NCBI GenBank assembly: GCA_023430325.1
Contig: JAEZAU010000164.1
Coordinates: 1-12,656, forward strand
Source of the DNA: Bacteroidota bacterium
GTDB taxonomy: Bacteria > Bacteroidota > Bacteroidia > Flavobacteriales_F > PHOS-HE28
DNA: 12,656 nucleotides
Reading direction: 5' to 3'
Positions 1-6,490 of this stretch are shown here, one piece after another. The notes under the pieces are model-generated. The model saw nothing but the letters and a program-made list of their open reading frames with translations, made no database searches and was not told the origin of the DNA. Within the stretch, counting starts at the first letter, position 1, and every line of letters begins with the position of its first letter. The position numbers were made by a program, and so were the translations under genes.

Positions 1-310
1 GACCGGGATCACGGTATGATGCTTTCACTTTGCGGGCGATCTCCAACTTCTCCAGATCATCCAACGAAGTTGCCTCAGTGATAAGCTCCGGAACGAGTTT
101 AGCGCCGACCCGCGAAGCCGGTATCGCTAGTATCGACCAACTGCGCCATATCGGTGGCTCGCGAAGAGAGAACGTATCGCCAGGCTTCACTTCCACCGAC
201 GGTTTAACGCCGCGCCCATTGAGCATCACCTGCTGGCGCCGCATGGCATCCGTGGCAAGACTGCGCGTTTTGAAAAGGCGCACGCACCAGAGGAATTTAT
301 CGAGACGCAT
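1..310 (-). CDS. hslR: S4-domain RNA-binding protein, Hsp15-like (partial, 3' end outside window)
   Basis: The reverse strand reads from an ATG at 310-308 without a stop to the left edge, giving 103 codons that begin MRLDKFLWCVRLFKTRSLA. This is the classic start of an S4 domain: RLDKFLW, the basic KTRSLA helix, then a QQVMLNGRGVKPSVEVKPGD segment matching the 'V.VNG..vKps..v..GD' RNA-binding core. Hsp15/HslR and its paralogues bind RNA; E. coli Hsp15 binds stalled 50S subunits carrying peptidyl-tRNA. Residues after about 60 (SILAIPASRVGAKLVPELI) fit the short C-terminal part of Hsp15-type proteins (total about 130 residues), so perhaps 25-30 residues are missing. It lies 46 bases downstream of the AlkB-like gene on the same strand and may be the last gene of that run. 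The family call is firm; the exact orthology to hslR is inferred from length and the N-terminus. Confidence 0.85.
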   Translation of the reverse strand, partial: MRLDKFLWCVRLFKTRSLATDAMRRQQVMLNGRGVKPSVEVKPGDTFSLREPPIWRSWSILAIPASRVGAKLVPELITEATSLDDLEKLEIARKVKASYRDPG

Positions 311-356
311 GACCGGCGATCATGCAAAGATGCATTGATGTCCTCTGCGGCCGCAT

Positions 357-938
357 CTAGGAGCGAAGCGTGCGCAGGGTGATGGAACAACGAACGTCAT
401 CCTCCGGTAATGTGGCGTGTTCCCATTCCGATCGCGCTTCACCTTGAATGACATACAACGATCGCGGTGCCACACGTAACGATATGATCGAACCCCTGCC
501 CTGCTTCTTCTTGTCGTGAGGCCGCAAACGGAAGGTTCTTTCACCCTGCAGGGAAAGCCCCATGATCGTTCCGAAGGGAGGTGCATCGGGATACCAGTTG
601 ATGACGGCACCAGGCGGATATTCGATCAAGAGCAACTGCACGATCTCATCCATCGGAATACCTGTATGACCGGCCGCTCTTTCGATCAACCAATGAAAAT
701 GCTCAGGTATCGGCCGGCCTTTGCTCAGTGTTCTGTTCTCGAAACTCCAGTTGTAGCCGTAATTGGCTGTTCGTCTTTTGCCTTCGTATCCGTGGAATTG
801 GAATGCCTTGAGTTCTGTGTTGCGGATCTGGCCGATCAACCGTTGTTCCTCTTCGCTGGAAATGAACTCCGGCGTATAGCTGAAGCCTGGCGGAAGTACG
901 GGAGGAACATCAAAAAGCATGAACATTACCAGAAGCAC
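357..938 (-). CDS. AlkB-like 2OG-Fe(II) dioxygenase with altered iron site
   Basis: 193 residues (GTG start at 938; ATGs at 926 and 920 are alternatives, the latter giving MLFDVPPVLPPGF, which suits the family). AlkB-type enzymes oxidatively remove alkyl groups from nucleic acids using Fe(II) and 2-oxoglutarate. Visible family features are AFQFHGYEGKRR (residues 45-56), IEYPPGAVINW (105-115), PPFGTIMGLSLQGERTFRLR (120-139), EWEHA with the distal iron ligand His174, and R183/R189 in VRCSITLR, the RxxxxxR signature that binds 2-oxoglutarate and substrate. The iron motif HxD is expected at W-H-x-D, but this protein reads NWYPD, so Tyr116 replaces the first His ligand while Asp118 is kept. The codon is TAT (593-591), one transition from CAT. 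Activity is therefore uncertain. It starts 12 bases after the mltF stop, so it is probably co-transcribed. The family call is strong; function is in doubt. Confidence 0.85.
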   Translation of the reverse strand: MLLVMFMLFDVPPVLPPGFSYTPEFISSEEEQRLIGQIRNTELKAFQFHGYEGKRRTANYGYNWSFENRTLSKGRPIPEHFHWLIERAAGHTGIPMDEIVQLLLIEYPPGAVINWYPDAPPFGTIMGLSLQGERTFRLRPHDKKKQGRGSIISLRVAPRSLYVIQGEARSEWEHATLPEDDVRCSITLRTLRS

Positions 939-950
939 GGCGATCCGGCC

Positions 951-2432
951 TTATAAGGACGGATCTTTCTCACTCGTGGTTTCCGGAAGCGCTGTAATGG
1001 CCTCACCATCCGATCGCGGATGCGACTTCAACTGATGGTACATCCCGAAGATGTCGCGCACGTAATTGAAGACCTGGCTACCGATGCAGTAGCCGTTCTT
1101 CATTTCGGGCAGCATGAAATAGCGGGGTTTCGCCTTCAACAGGATCGCGCGTTCCACATTGTGGTCCCAGCGATTGGGATCGAGGCCCAGCTTCTGTGCA
1201 AGACGCTGCGCATCAATGACATGGCCGGGACCCGCATTGTACGAGGCGAGCACGAACTTCAATCGTTCATCACGATCGGTGATCGCCCTGCGCCACATCT
1301 CGTCAAGCTTCGCCAGGTATTCACCCGCCGCCCTGATGTGTTCCTTCACTTCGGAACCGGGTTGAAGACCGAAACGCGCTGCCGTCTGGGGCATGATCTG
1401 CATGAGACCCTGTGCTCCCATGCTGGAGACCACGGAACTATCGAAACGGGATTCCTTGTAAGCTATGGCCGCGAGCAACTCCCAGCTCCACGGTAACAAG
1501 CGTGCGCTATGTCGGAAGTGATCGTCATACGGTGAGATCCGGTCACCATCCACTTTGAGCCCTTTCTTCGATCGCAAGGGACCGGCGTTGGGGATCGGAT
1601 TGGTGTATGCCTTGGCGAACATCGACCTTGCTTCGCGCTCCTGGGGATCATCCAACCAGTCGTTCAAAGCCGTGAGCAGGCCAGGAGCGTTCTTGCGTAC
1701 GGCGAAGCACAATGGCTGTGCAGGGCCGATCGGTCCGGTGAACTGGATCAAAGGGAAACGGCCTGCTTCGTAGGCGGCACGTGCGTCTGTGACCACGGTG
1801 GATCCATGTTCCCCGAGCACCAGGCCCAGCAACAGATCTTCCGGTGTGATGGAATGGTCCACCTGCAATGGCATGCGTCTTCTTCCCTGCTGATCGAAAT
1901 GATAATCGGGATCGGCGAACGGGGACCAGGCGCTTATCTCCGCCGTGTCTGCGCGGTGATGGGGTCTGCCCTTCAACAATGGATCCTCGCGCAAGGAGGC
2001 GAGCATGGGCCGCACCATGCGATATGGTGAGGTGAAGGCTACATACTTCTTCCTGTCGCGGCGGGGTGTCATCTGTGCCGCGATCACATCACCCCTGCCC
2101 TGCTGCAACGCCAGCACCATGGAATCCATGTGCGCCATGGGGATCGCCTTGATATTCAACTTCCGGTGCTTCGCGAAGCGCTCCATCAACTCCCACTCAT
2201 AACCGATGACCGCTTTGGGCCGTGCCTCATAACAGAGCGGATCGGTGAGCACCAGTACGCGCAGCGTATCGTCGCTGATCAACTCAAGGTCACGTTCAAA
2301 AGGTTCTATGCGCCAGATGGCGTTGGAGGCGGCAATATCGGTGGAATGGTCCCGGCGCATGGCCAGGGTGGCAATGCCGAACATGACCAGGAGAATGGCC
2401 ACCCACCAGGTAAGCGTGTTCTTCCCGTTCAT
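951..2432 (-). CDS. mltF: Membrane-bound lytic murein transglycosylase F
   Basis: 493 residues. The open frame extends upstream to 2615, but the ATG at 2432 gives MNGKNTLTWWVAILLVMFG, a short basic start and a membrane anchor (about 9-25), and it overlaps the acpH stop as ATGA, so this start is preferred. Residues about 54-270 form a periplasmic solute-binding (SBP_bac_3) domain: DTLRVLVLTDP, GYEWELMERFAKH, GRGDVIAAQMTPR. Residues about 310-460 form the SLT goose-lysozyme-type domain: YKESRFD with catalytic Glu327, GAQGLMQIMPQTAARFGL and ASYNAGPGHV. This order is that of E. coli MltF (about 518 residues). The enzyme cleaves MurNAc-GlcNAc bonds of peptidoglycan to 1,6-anhydro products, presumably in the periplasm. 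It has a membrane anchor and no lipobox that I can see. All catalytic motifs are intact. Confidence 0.93.
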   Translation of the reverse strand: MNGKNTLTWWVAILLVMFGIATLAMRRDHSTDIAASNAIWRIEPFERDLELISDDTLRVLVLTDPLCYEARPKAVIGYEWELMERFAKHRKLNIKAIPMAHMDSMVLALQQGRGDVIAAQMTPRRDRKKYVAFTSPYRMVRPMLASLREDPLLKGRPHHRADTAEISAWSPFADPDYHFDQQGRRRMPLQVDHSITPEDLLLGLVLGEHGSTVVTDARAAYEAGRFPLIQFTGPIGPAQPLCFAVRKNAPGLLTALNDWLDDPQEREARSMFAKAYTNPIPNAGPLRSKKGLKVDGDRISPYDDHFRHSARLLPWSWELLAAIAYKESRFDSSVVSSMGAQGLMQIMPQTAARFGLQPGSEVKEHIRAAGEYLAKLDEMWRRAITDRDERLKFVLASYNAGPGHVIDAQRLAQKLGLDPNRWDHNVERAILLKAKPRYFMLPEMKNGYCIGSQVFNYVRDIFGMYHQLKSHPRSDGEAITALPETTSEKDPSL

Positions 2433-3004
2433 TTGAATTGTTCCACGTGTTCGATCACCTGCGGAAGGAAAGTGTTGAACTCGGCAGCGTACGCTTCCAA
2501 ATTCCCGGCCAATATCGCTTCCGCACCCGACATGGCCGCACCGTTGTTCACTCTTTTTGACAAACCGGTCAATGCCCGGGCTATACCATCCATGGTGGCA
2601 TAGCTCCCCAACCAATCCCCGCTGATCATATACGGCAGCATCTGCCGGGTGCGATCAGGCAAAAGATCGATGTGTTCGGTGAGCAATGCATAGGTATGCC
2701 TGGTAAAATCCTGCAGTGGTACTTGATGCCGTTGTGACCATTGTAACGCCAGAAGGTGATCGTAGAATATGTCGACCACCACGGCCGCATACCTGCCGCT
2801 CGATGGCCTGGCCCGTTCCTTCCCTTTCAACACCATGGGATGTTGATCGGTATATGAATCGATGGCCCGGTGAAGACGGATGCCCTTCTGCACTTCAAGT
2901 GGGAACCGTCCCAGATCCCTGCCCTTCACCGCATCTGCCATGAAGTTACCCACCGTCACCAGCGGATCGGTGCCGGAGAGGTACAGGTGGCCCAGGAAAT
3001 TCAT
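2429..3004 (-). CDS. acpH: Acyl carrier protein phosphodiesterase (AcpH family)
   Basis: 191 residues from ATG 3004, beginning MNFLGHLYLSG, the family's characteristic N-terminus; the open frame runs further upstream to 3199 but that part has no family resemblance. AcpH hydrolyses the 4'-phosphopantetheine arm from holo-ACP to give apo-ACP, a cytosolic reaction of fatty-acid metabolism in the HD-like hydrolase group. Conserved segments are VGNFMADAVKG, IRLHRAIDSYTDQHP (His and Asp metal-binding candidates), RYAAVVVDIFYDHLLA and the C-terminal region around MISGDWLGSY. Length matches the family (about 190-200). The stop overlaps the mltF start by four bases, so the two are translationally coupled. 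The gene is divergent from the sensor kinase gene, with a 134-base shared control region. Confidence 0.92.
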   Translation of the reverse strand: MNFLGHLYLSGTDPLVTVGNFMADAVKGRDLGRFPLEVQKGIRLHRAIDSYTDQHPMVLKGKERARPSSGRYAAVVVDIFYDHLLALQWSQRHQVPLQDFTRHTYALLTEHIDLLPDRTRQMLPYMISGDWLGSYATMDGIARALTGLSKRVNNGAAMSGAEAILAGNLEAYAAEFNTFLPQVIEHVEQFK

Positions 3005-3016
3005 CGGTACACAGAA

Positions 3017-3024
3017 CAAAAGTA
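3017..3024 (-). promoter_or_regulatory. Possible Bacteroidota -7 element for acpH
   Basis: On the minus strand this octamer reads TACTTTTG, a full match to the Bacteroidota -7 consensus TAnnTTTG, 12 bases upstream of the acpH ATG. A start site would fall only a few bases before the ATG, giving a very short leader. I find no TTG -33 element at the expected spacing, so this may be a chance match. Confidence 0.25.
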
Positions 3025-3138
3025 ACAGCGCCACCTGCCATACGCCCGCATGACACATCATCAGCCTGCTGTACCTTTCATGTATTCGCTCCATCATGGG
3101 CGGTTCCCTCCAATAAATTTCGCACCTTCCACACTCGC

Positions 3139-4248
3139 ATGTCAACCCCGACACACCGCCGGAAGGCCTATCGTACACACGTAATGTACTGGGCCACACA
3201 GGTATCTGGCTGGGGCTTTTATTTAGGATTCCTATGGTTCTGGAACAGCCTGAGCGGCGAGGAGAGCCAGGATGTGCTGCTCATGCTCGGGGTCCATTTC
3301 ATCGCTGGCATAAGCGCATCCCACCTTTTCCGATCGCTCATCCTGCGCAACCAATGGCTTGAACGGCACATCGGCTTCGTGCTTCCGCGCCTTACGCTCG
3401 GTGCCATGGCGGTGGGCATCCTGTCCTTTCTCGTGGAAGCCGGATTCCATGACTTCTTCATGGTGGAATATGAGCCGCTCTTCTCCCGTGATGCGATCTT
3501 TCTCTTTGCGAGGATGCTGAACTGGGTCACTCTCATGTTCATCTGGTCGCTGGCCTACTTCGCGTACAACTACTTCCAACGGCACCGGCGGGAAGAGATC
3601 CGCAACCTGCGTCTTGAAGCGGCCGATCGGGAGAACCAGTTGAACAATCTGCGGGCACAGATGAACCCGCATTTCATGTTCAATGCGCTCAACGGCATAC
3701 GCGCGTTGATCGATGAGGACCCCGACCAGGCCAAGAGATCCATCACCTTGCTGAGCGCCATCCTGCGGAACGCCATGGCTACTGTGAAAAGACAGGTGGT
3801 GCCCTTGGGTGAAGAGATCGATATCGTAAAGGCTTACCTGGGACTCGAAGCGATCCGCTACGAGGAAAGATTACGCGTGCAATTCGATATAGATCCGGCA
3901 GTTGAGCGTGTTCTGGTACCGCCGATGTTATTGCAGACATTGGTGGAGAACGCGGTGCGGCATGGCGTTGCCAGATCTCCCGGTGGTGGCGACGTGATCA
4001 TTTCAGCTGCATTGAAGGGCGATCATCTGTTGCTCAGCGTACGCAACAGCGGTACCTATGAACCTGGAAAGATCAAGGGAACAGGGATAGGGATGCAGAA
4101 CACACGCAAACGGATCGAAATGCTCTATGGCGCGAAGGCAGAAATGCGGATCGATAATGTGGACGGCATGGTGCTCACCGAAGTGAAGATCCCCCTCACT
4201 CCCGAGTACGGCCGAACCATGAAAGCAACAACCACCCCAACAACATGA
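3139..4248 (+). CDS. LytS/YehU-type membrane sensor histidine kinase
   Basis: 369 residues. Four hydrophobic membrane segments lie in residues about 18-35, 46-66, 83-103 and 120-146, with no sizeable extracytoplasmic sensor domain. A short coiled-coil linker (151-172) leads to a His_kinase (PF06580) domain: LRAQMNPHFMFNALN carries the phospho-accepting His178, the N-box is LVENAVRHG (Asn271), and the G-box is GTGIGMQNTRKRIEMLYG (from Gly314). Such kinases phosphorylate a LytTR-type response regulator; here that partner is the next gene, whose ATG overlaps this stop (ATGA at 4245-4248). The C-terminal tail (KATTTPTT) is short and low in complexity. The signal sensed cannot be told from sequence. 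The gene diverges from acpH-mltF. All kinase motifs are intact. Confidence 0.93.
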   Translation: MSTPTHRRKAYRTHVMYWATQVSGWGFYLGFLWFWNSLSGEESQDVLLMLGVHFIAGISASHLFRSLILRNQWLERHIGFVLPRLTLGAMAVGILSFLVEAGFHDFFMVEYEPLFSRDAIFLFARMLNWVTLMFIWSLAYFAYNYFQRHRREEIRNLRLEAADRENQLNNLRAQMNPHFMFNALNGIRALIDEDPDQAKRSITLLSAILRNAMATVKRQVVPLGEEIDIVKAYLGLEAIRYEERLRVQFDIDPAVERVLVPPMLLQTLVENAVRHGVARSPGGGDVIISAALKGDHLLLSVRNSGTYEPGKIKGTGIGMQNTRKRIEMLYGAKAEMRIDNVDGMVLTEVKIPLTPEYGRTMKATTTPTT

Positions 4249-4955
4249 AAGCACTGATCGTGGATGATGAGCGCCTGGCGCGCAAGGAACTGATGACGCT
4301 CCTGGAGAAGTATGACAAGGTGGAAGTGATCGGTGAGGCGGCGAACGCCGACGAGGCCGAAGCCATGATCGCCGAGAAGAAACCCGATCTGCTTTTCGTG
4401 GACATCAACATGCCAGGCCGCACCGGATTGGAGCTGCTCGAATCACTGGAACCGGCGCCGCAGGCGATCTTCATAACGGCCTATGATGAACATGCGCTGA
4501 AAGCCTTCGAATTGAATGCGCTGGATTACATCTTAAAGCCGATCGATCCGGAACGTCTGGAGGCCGCGATCAACAAGGTGCATGAAAGCAATGTTGAGGG
4601 AGAGGACCAACGGAAGACGCTGAAGGAGGATGATCAGGTCTTTTTGAAGGATGGCGAGAAATGCTGGTTCGTGACGTTGAAGGATGTTCGATATTTCGAG
4701 AGCGAAGGCAACTACATCCGCGTACGCTTCGGTGATCAGAAACCACTCGTTCTTCGATCGCTGAACAAACTGGAGGAGAAGCTCGATCCACACATCTTCT
4801 TCCGGGCGAATCGCAAACACATCGTCAATCTGCGTTGGGTGGAAAAGATAGAACCGTGGTTCAACGGTGGATTGATGATAAAACTGAAGAACGGCGAACA
4901 GATCGAAGTGAGCCGCAGGCAGGCCGCAAGGTTCAAGGATATGTTGAGCTTGTGA
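4245..4955 (+). CDS. LytTR-family response regulator
   Basis: 236 residues in two domains. The receiver domain (1-115) has acidic Asp7/Asp8 in LIVDDERLAR, phospho-acceptor Asp53 in FVDINMPG, switch Thr78 in FITAYDEHA and Lys98 in YILKPID. The LytTR DNA-binding domain (about 131-234) shows VFLKDGEKCWFV, VRYFESEGNYIRV, RSLNKLEEKL, FFRANRKHIVNL and EQIEVSRRQAARFKDML. It is the transcription factor partner of the preceding kinase, phosphorylated at Asp53. Start and stop of the pair overlap by four bases. No target operon follows directly: a 316-base repeat-containing gap separates it from the ompH-like gene. I could not recognise LytTR direct-repeat boxes in the window with confidence. Confidence 0.95.
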   Translation: MKALIVDDERLARKELMTLLEKYDKVEVIGEAANADEAEAMIAEKKPDLLFVDINMPGRTGLELLESLEPAPQAIFITAYDEHALKAFELNALDYILKPIDPERLEAAINKVHESNVEGEDQRKTLKEDDQVFLKDGEKCWFVTLKDVRYFESEGNYIRVRFGDQKPLVLRSLNKLEEKLDPHIFFRANRKHIVNLRWVEKIEPWFNGGLMIKLKNGEQIEVSRRQAARFKDMLSL

Positions 4956-5271
4956 TCGGCGGGTCGGGTAGACTGATAGATCTTTTGAAGAACGATGGCT
5001 CCGATATGGCCAACGCGAACTGCGTTAGTGGCGAAGTCCGGAAAGCCCGCAAGCGAGGGGCCTCACCCCCAGCCCCTCTCCGCGCCTCACCCTCTTTCTC
5101 CCTCTCCGGAAGAGAGGGAAGATCTTGGAAAGGGGCGCGAAGCGGACATCCTTCTTTCCCCGAGTGCGGACTTGGAGGCGCAGCCACGCCCTGCCGCGAA
5201 TTCGCCCAAAGCATCCCGAGCGGCAATTGCGGCAATTTTAACTTCGCCACCCCGAACACTTACTTGATCTG
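4956..5271. other. 316-base intergenic region between the LytTR regulator and the ompH-like gene
   Basis: No credible gene; short overlapping frames here lack family resemblance and start inside lytTR or end arbitrarily. It contains a C-rich palindromic block (5055-5135, listed separately) and a perfect 9-base tandem duplication, GCGGCAATT at 5220-5228 and 5229-5237, 34 bases before the ompH-like ATG. No clear promoter with both -33 and -7 elements was found, though TAACTTCG at 5239-5246 differs from TAnnTTTG by one base. The promoter of the ompH-like operon should lie here. Confidence 0.6.
5055..5135. repeat. C-rich nested palindromic repeat, probably a dispersed element
   Basis: Three inverted repeats overlap: GAGGGG (5055-5060) with CCCCTC (5073-5078); TCCCTCT (5099-5105) with AGAGGGA (5113-5119) around a 7-base loop; and an outer CCCCTCTCC (5073-5081) with GGAAAGGGG (5127-5135), one mismatch. 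The wording CCTCACCCCCAGCCCCTCTC at 5061-5080 resembles non-coding repeats of the 'CCTCACCCCC-GCCCCTCTCC' kind that I recall as scattered in many bacterial genomes. No second copy is in this window, so the dispersed nature is an inference. It could also help end transcription of the regulator gene, although no T-tract follows. Confidence 0.5.
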
Positions 5272-5928
5272 ATGTCCCGTCCCCTTGCGCTCGCTCTCAT
5301 TTTCTGGAACATTGTACTTAGTGTTCTTGTCGGATACGCGCTTACACGCGGTAAAAGTCCCACGCAGATCGAGGAGAGATCGGCCGAACCCGCCCTTGCC
5401 GAGGAGCCTGACACGGTGATCGCATCATCAACGCGGGACAGCATTGCTTTGAAGGATGCGCGGATCGCGTTCTTCAACATGGATTCGATCCAGGAGAATT
5501 ATACGTTGGTGAAGGAGAGCGCCGATCGCGTTCGCGCGGAAGGGAAACGGCTGGAAGGCGATCTGGCGCGGGAGATGCAGAAGGCGCAGGGCCGTTACCA
5601 GGAATTGATGCAGAAGGACCATACGTACAGCACACAGGCGCAACTACAGGCCGATCAGAAGGAACTGGAAGATCTGCAGACCAGGATACAGGACATGCGC
5701 ATGAGCTCGCAGGACCGCATCGATGAACTACAGATAAAGATGCTCAGCGACATCTCCATGGAAATAGAAGGCTATCTGGAGGAGTACAACAAAGGCGCAG
5801 GCTTCGATTACATCTTCAGCATTCAGAGCGGTGGGCAGATCTGGGTGGGCAACGAGGGACTTGACATCACCGCTGATATCCTCAATGGATTGAACGCCCG
5901 GCACAGCGCGAAAAAAGCAGGCAAGTGA
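5272..5928 (+). CDS. OmpH/Skp-family periplasmic chaperone, membrane-anchored
   Basis: 218 residues. The N-terminus has a hydrophobic segment (about 5-24) with no clear signal-peptidase site, so it is probably an uncleaved anchor rather than an exported soluble protein. An acidic linker (31-60) precedes the OmpH domain: RIAFFNMDSIQENYTLVKES at 64-83 matches the conserved 'ki.yvd.d.il..y' start, then a long coiled coil (about 85-165: RVRAEGKRLEGDLAREMQKA, QKELEDLQTRIQDM), then the returning strand GAGFDYIFSIQSGGQIWVGN and DITADILNGLNAR at the end. Skp proteins form trimers that hold unfolded outer-membrane proteins in the periplasm. The stop overlaps the GTG start of the DUF4924 gene (GTGA at 5925-5928), indicating an operon. 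It is not next to bamA here, where many ompH genes are found. Confidence 0.9.
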   Translation: MSRPLALALIFWNIVLSVLVGYALTRGKSPTQIEERSAEPALAEEPDTVIASSTRDSIALKDARIAFFNMDSIQENYTLVKESADRVRAEGKRLEGDLAREMQKAQGRYQELMQKDHTYSTQAQLQADQKELEDLQTRIQDMRMSSQDRIDELQIKMLSDISMEIEGYLEEYNKGAGFDYIFSIQSGGQIWVGNEGLDITADILNGLNARHSAKKAGK

Positions 5929-6476
5929 TCGATCCGCTACATACCAAAAGACAGGAGAACATCGCCGCGTATGTGATCAGCATGTGGCACATCGAGGACC
6001 TGATGCGCGCCAGCCATTTCGATCTGGAGAAGGTGAACGAGATCCTGGTGTCGCCGATGGATGCCGATGAAGAAGTGCGCGATGAAGTGCGTGAATATTA
6101 CGCGAACGTCATCGAAAGCATGAAGGAACAGGGGATCGAAGAACGCGGACATCTCGGTGATGTGGTTGCGATAGTAGATGATCTGGAATTCCTGAACCGA
6201 TCGCTTCTCGATGTGGTGAAGGATGAGGAATATGAGCGTTTGTATGCGCTGGCCTCTCCCGGCATAAAGTCGATCCAACAACAGAGCGAAGAAGGCGCCG
6301 ATGGACCGATCGAGACCTGTTTTACGGCCGTGTACGGTGTGATGGTGTTGAAGGCACAGGGCAAGGAAGTGAGCGAAGGCACCCTGGAGGCCGAAGGACA
6401 TATGCGCGCATTGCTGGAATATTTGAGCGAGCACTACAAGCAGATGCGCAAACTGCCCGGCATCTCTTTGAACTGA
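5925..6476 (+). CDS. DUF4924 family protein
   Basis: 183 residues, soluble, acidic and mostly helical, with no signal peptide or membrane segment. The N-terminal KRQENIAAYVISMWHIEDLM pattern is typical of DUF4924, a family of unknown function largely confined to Bacteroidota. The GTG start at 5925 overlaps the ompH-like stop (GTGA), and no better start lies nearby. The remainder (EEVRDEVREYYANVIESMKE, HLGDVVAIVDDLEFLNRSLL, YKQMRKLPGISLN) is consistent with a helical bundle. The next gene (OstA-like) begins 14 bases later. Context suggests a link with envelope biogenesis, but the protein would be cytoplasmic and no reaction can be proposed. Confidence 0.82.
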   Translation: MIDPLHTKRQENIAAYVISMWHIEDLMRASHFDLEKVNEILVSPMDADEEVRDEVREYYANVIESMKEQGIEERGHLGDVVAIVDDLEFLNRSLLDVVKDEEYERLYALASPGIKSIQQQSEEGADGPIETCFTAVYGVMVLKAQGKEVSEGTLEAEGHMRALLEYLSEHYKQMRKLPGISLN

Positions 6477-6490
6477 ATCCGCTGATCGGC

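Noticed and set aside
2433..2615. N-terminal extension of mltF up to 2615
   Set aside because: The extra 61 residues lack family similarity, overlap acpH deeply, and bury the membrane anchor; the ATGA-overlap start at 2432 is much better.
3005..3199. N-terminal extension of acpH up to 3199
   Set aside because: It would overlap the start of the divergent kinase gene and places 65 unrelated residues before the family-typical MNFLGHLYLSG.
5220..5237. 9-base tandem duplication GCGGCAATT as an operator pair for the LytTR regulator
   Set aside because: The sequence does not resemble LytTR direct-repeat boxes, and the two copies abut with no spacer, unlike the usual spacing of about one helical turn.
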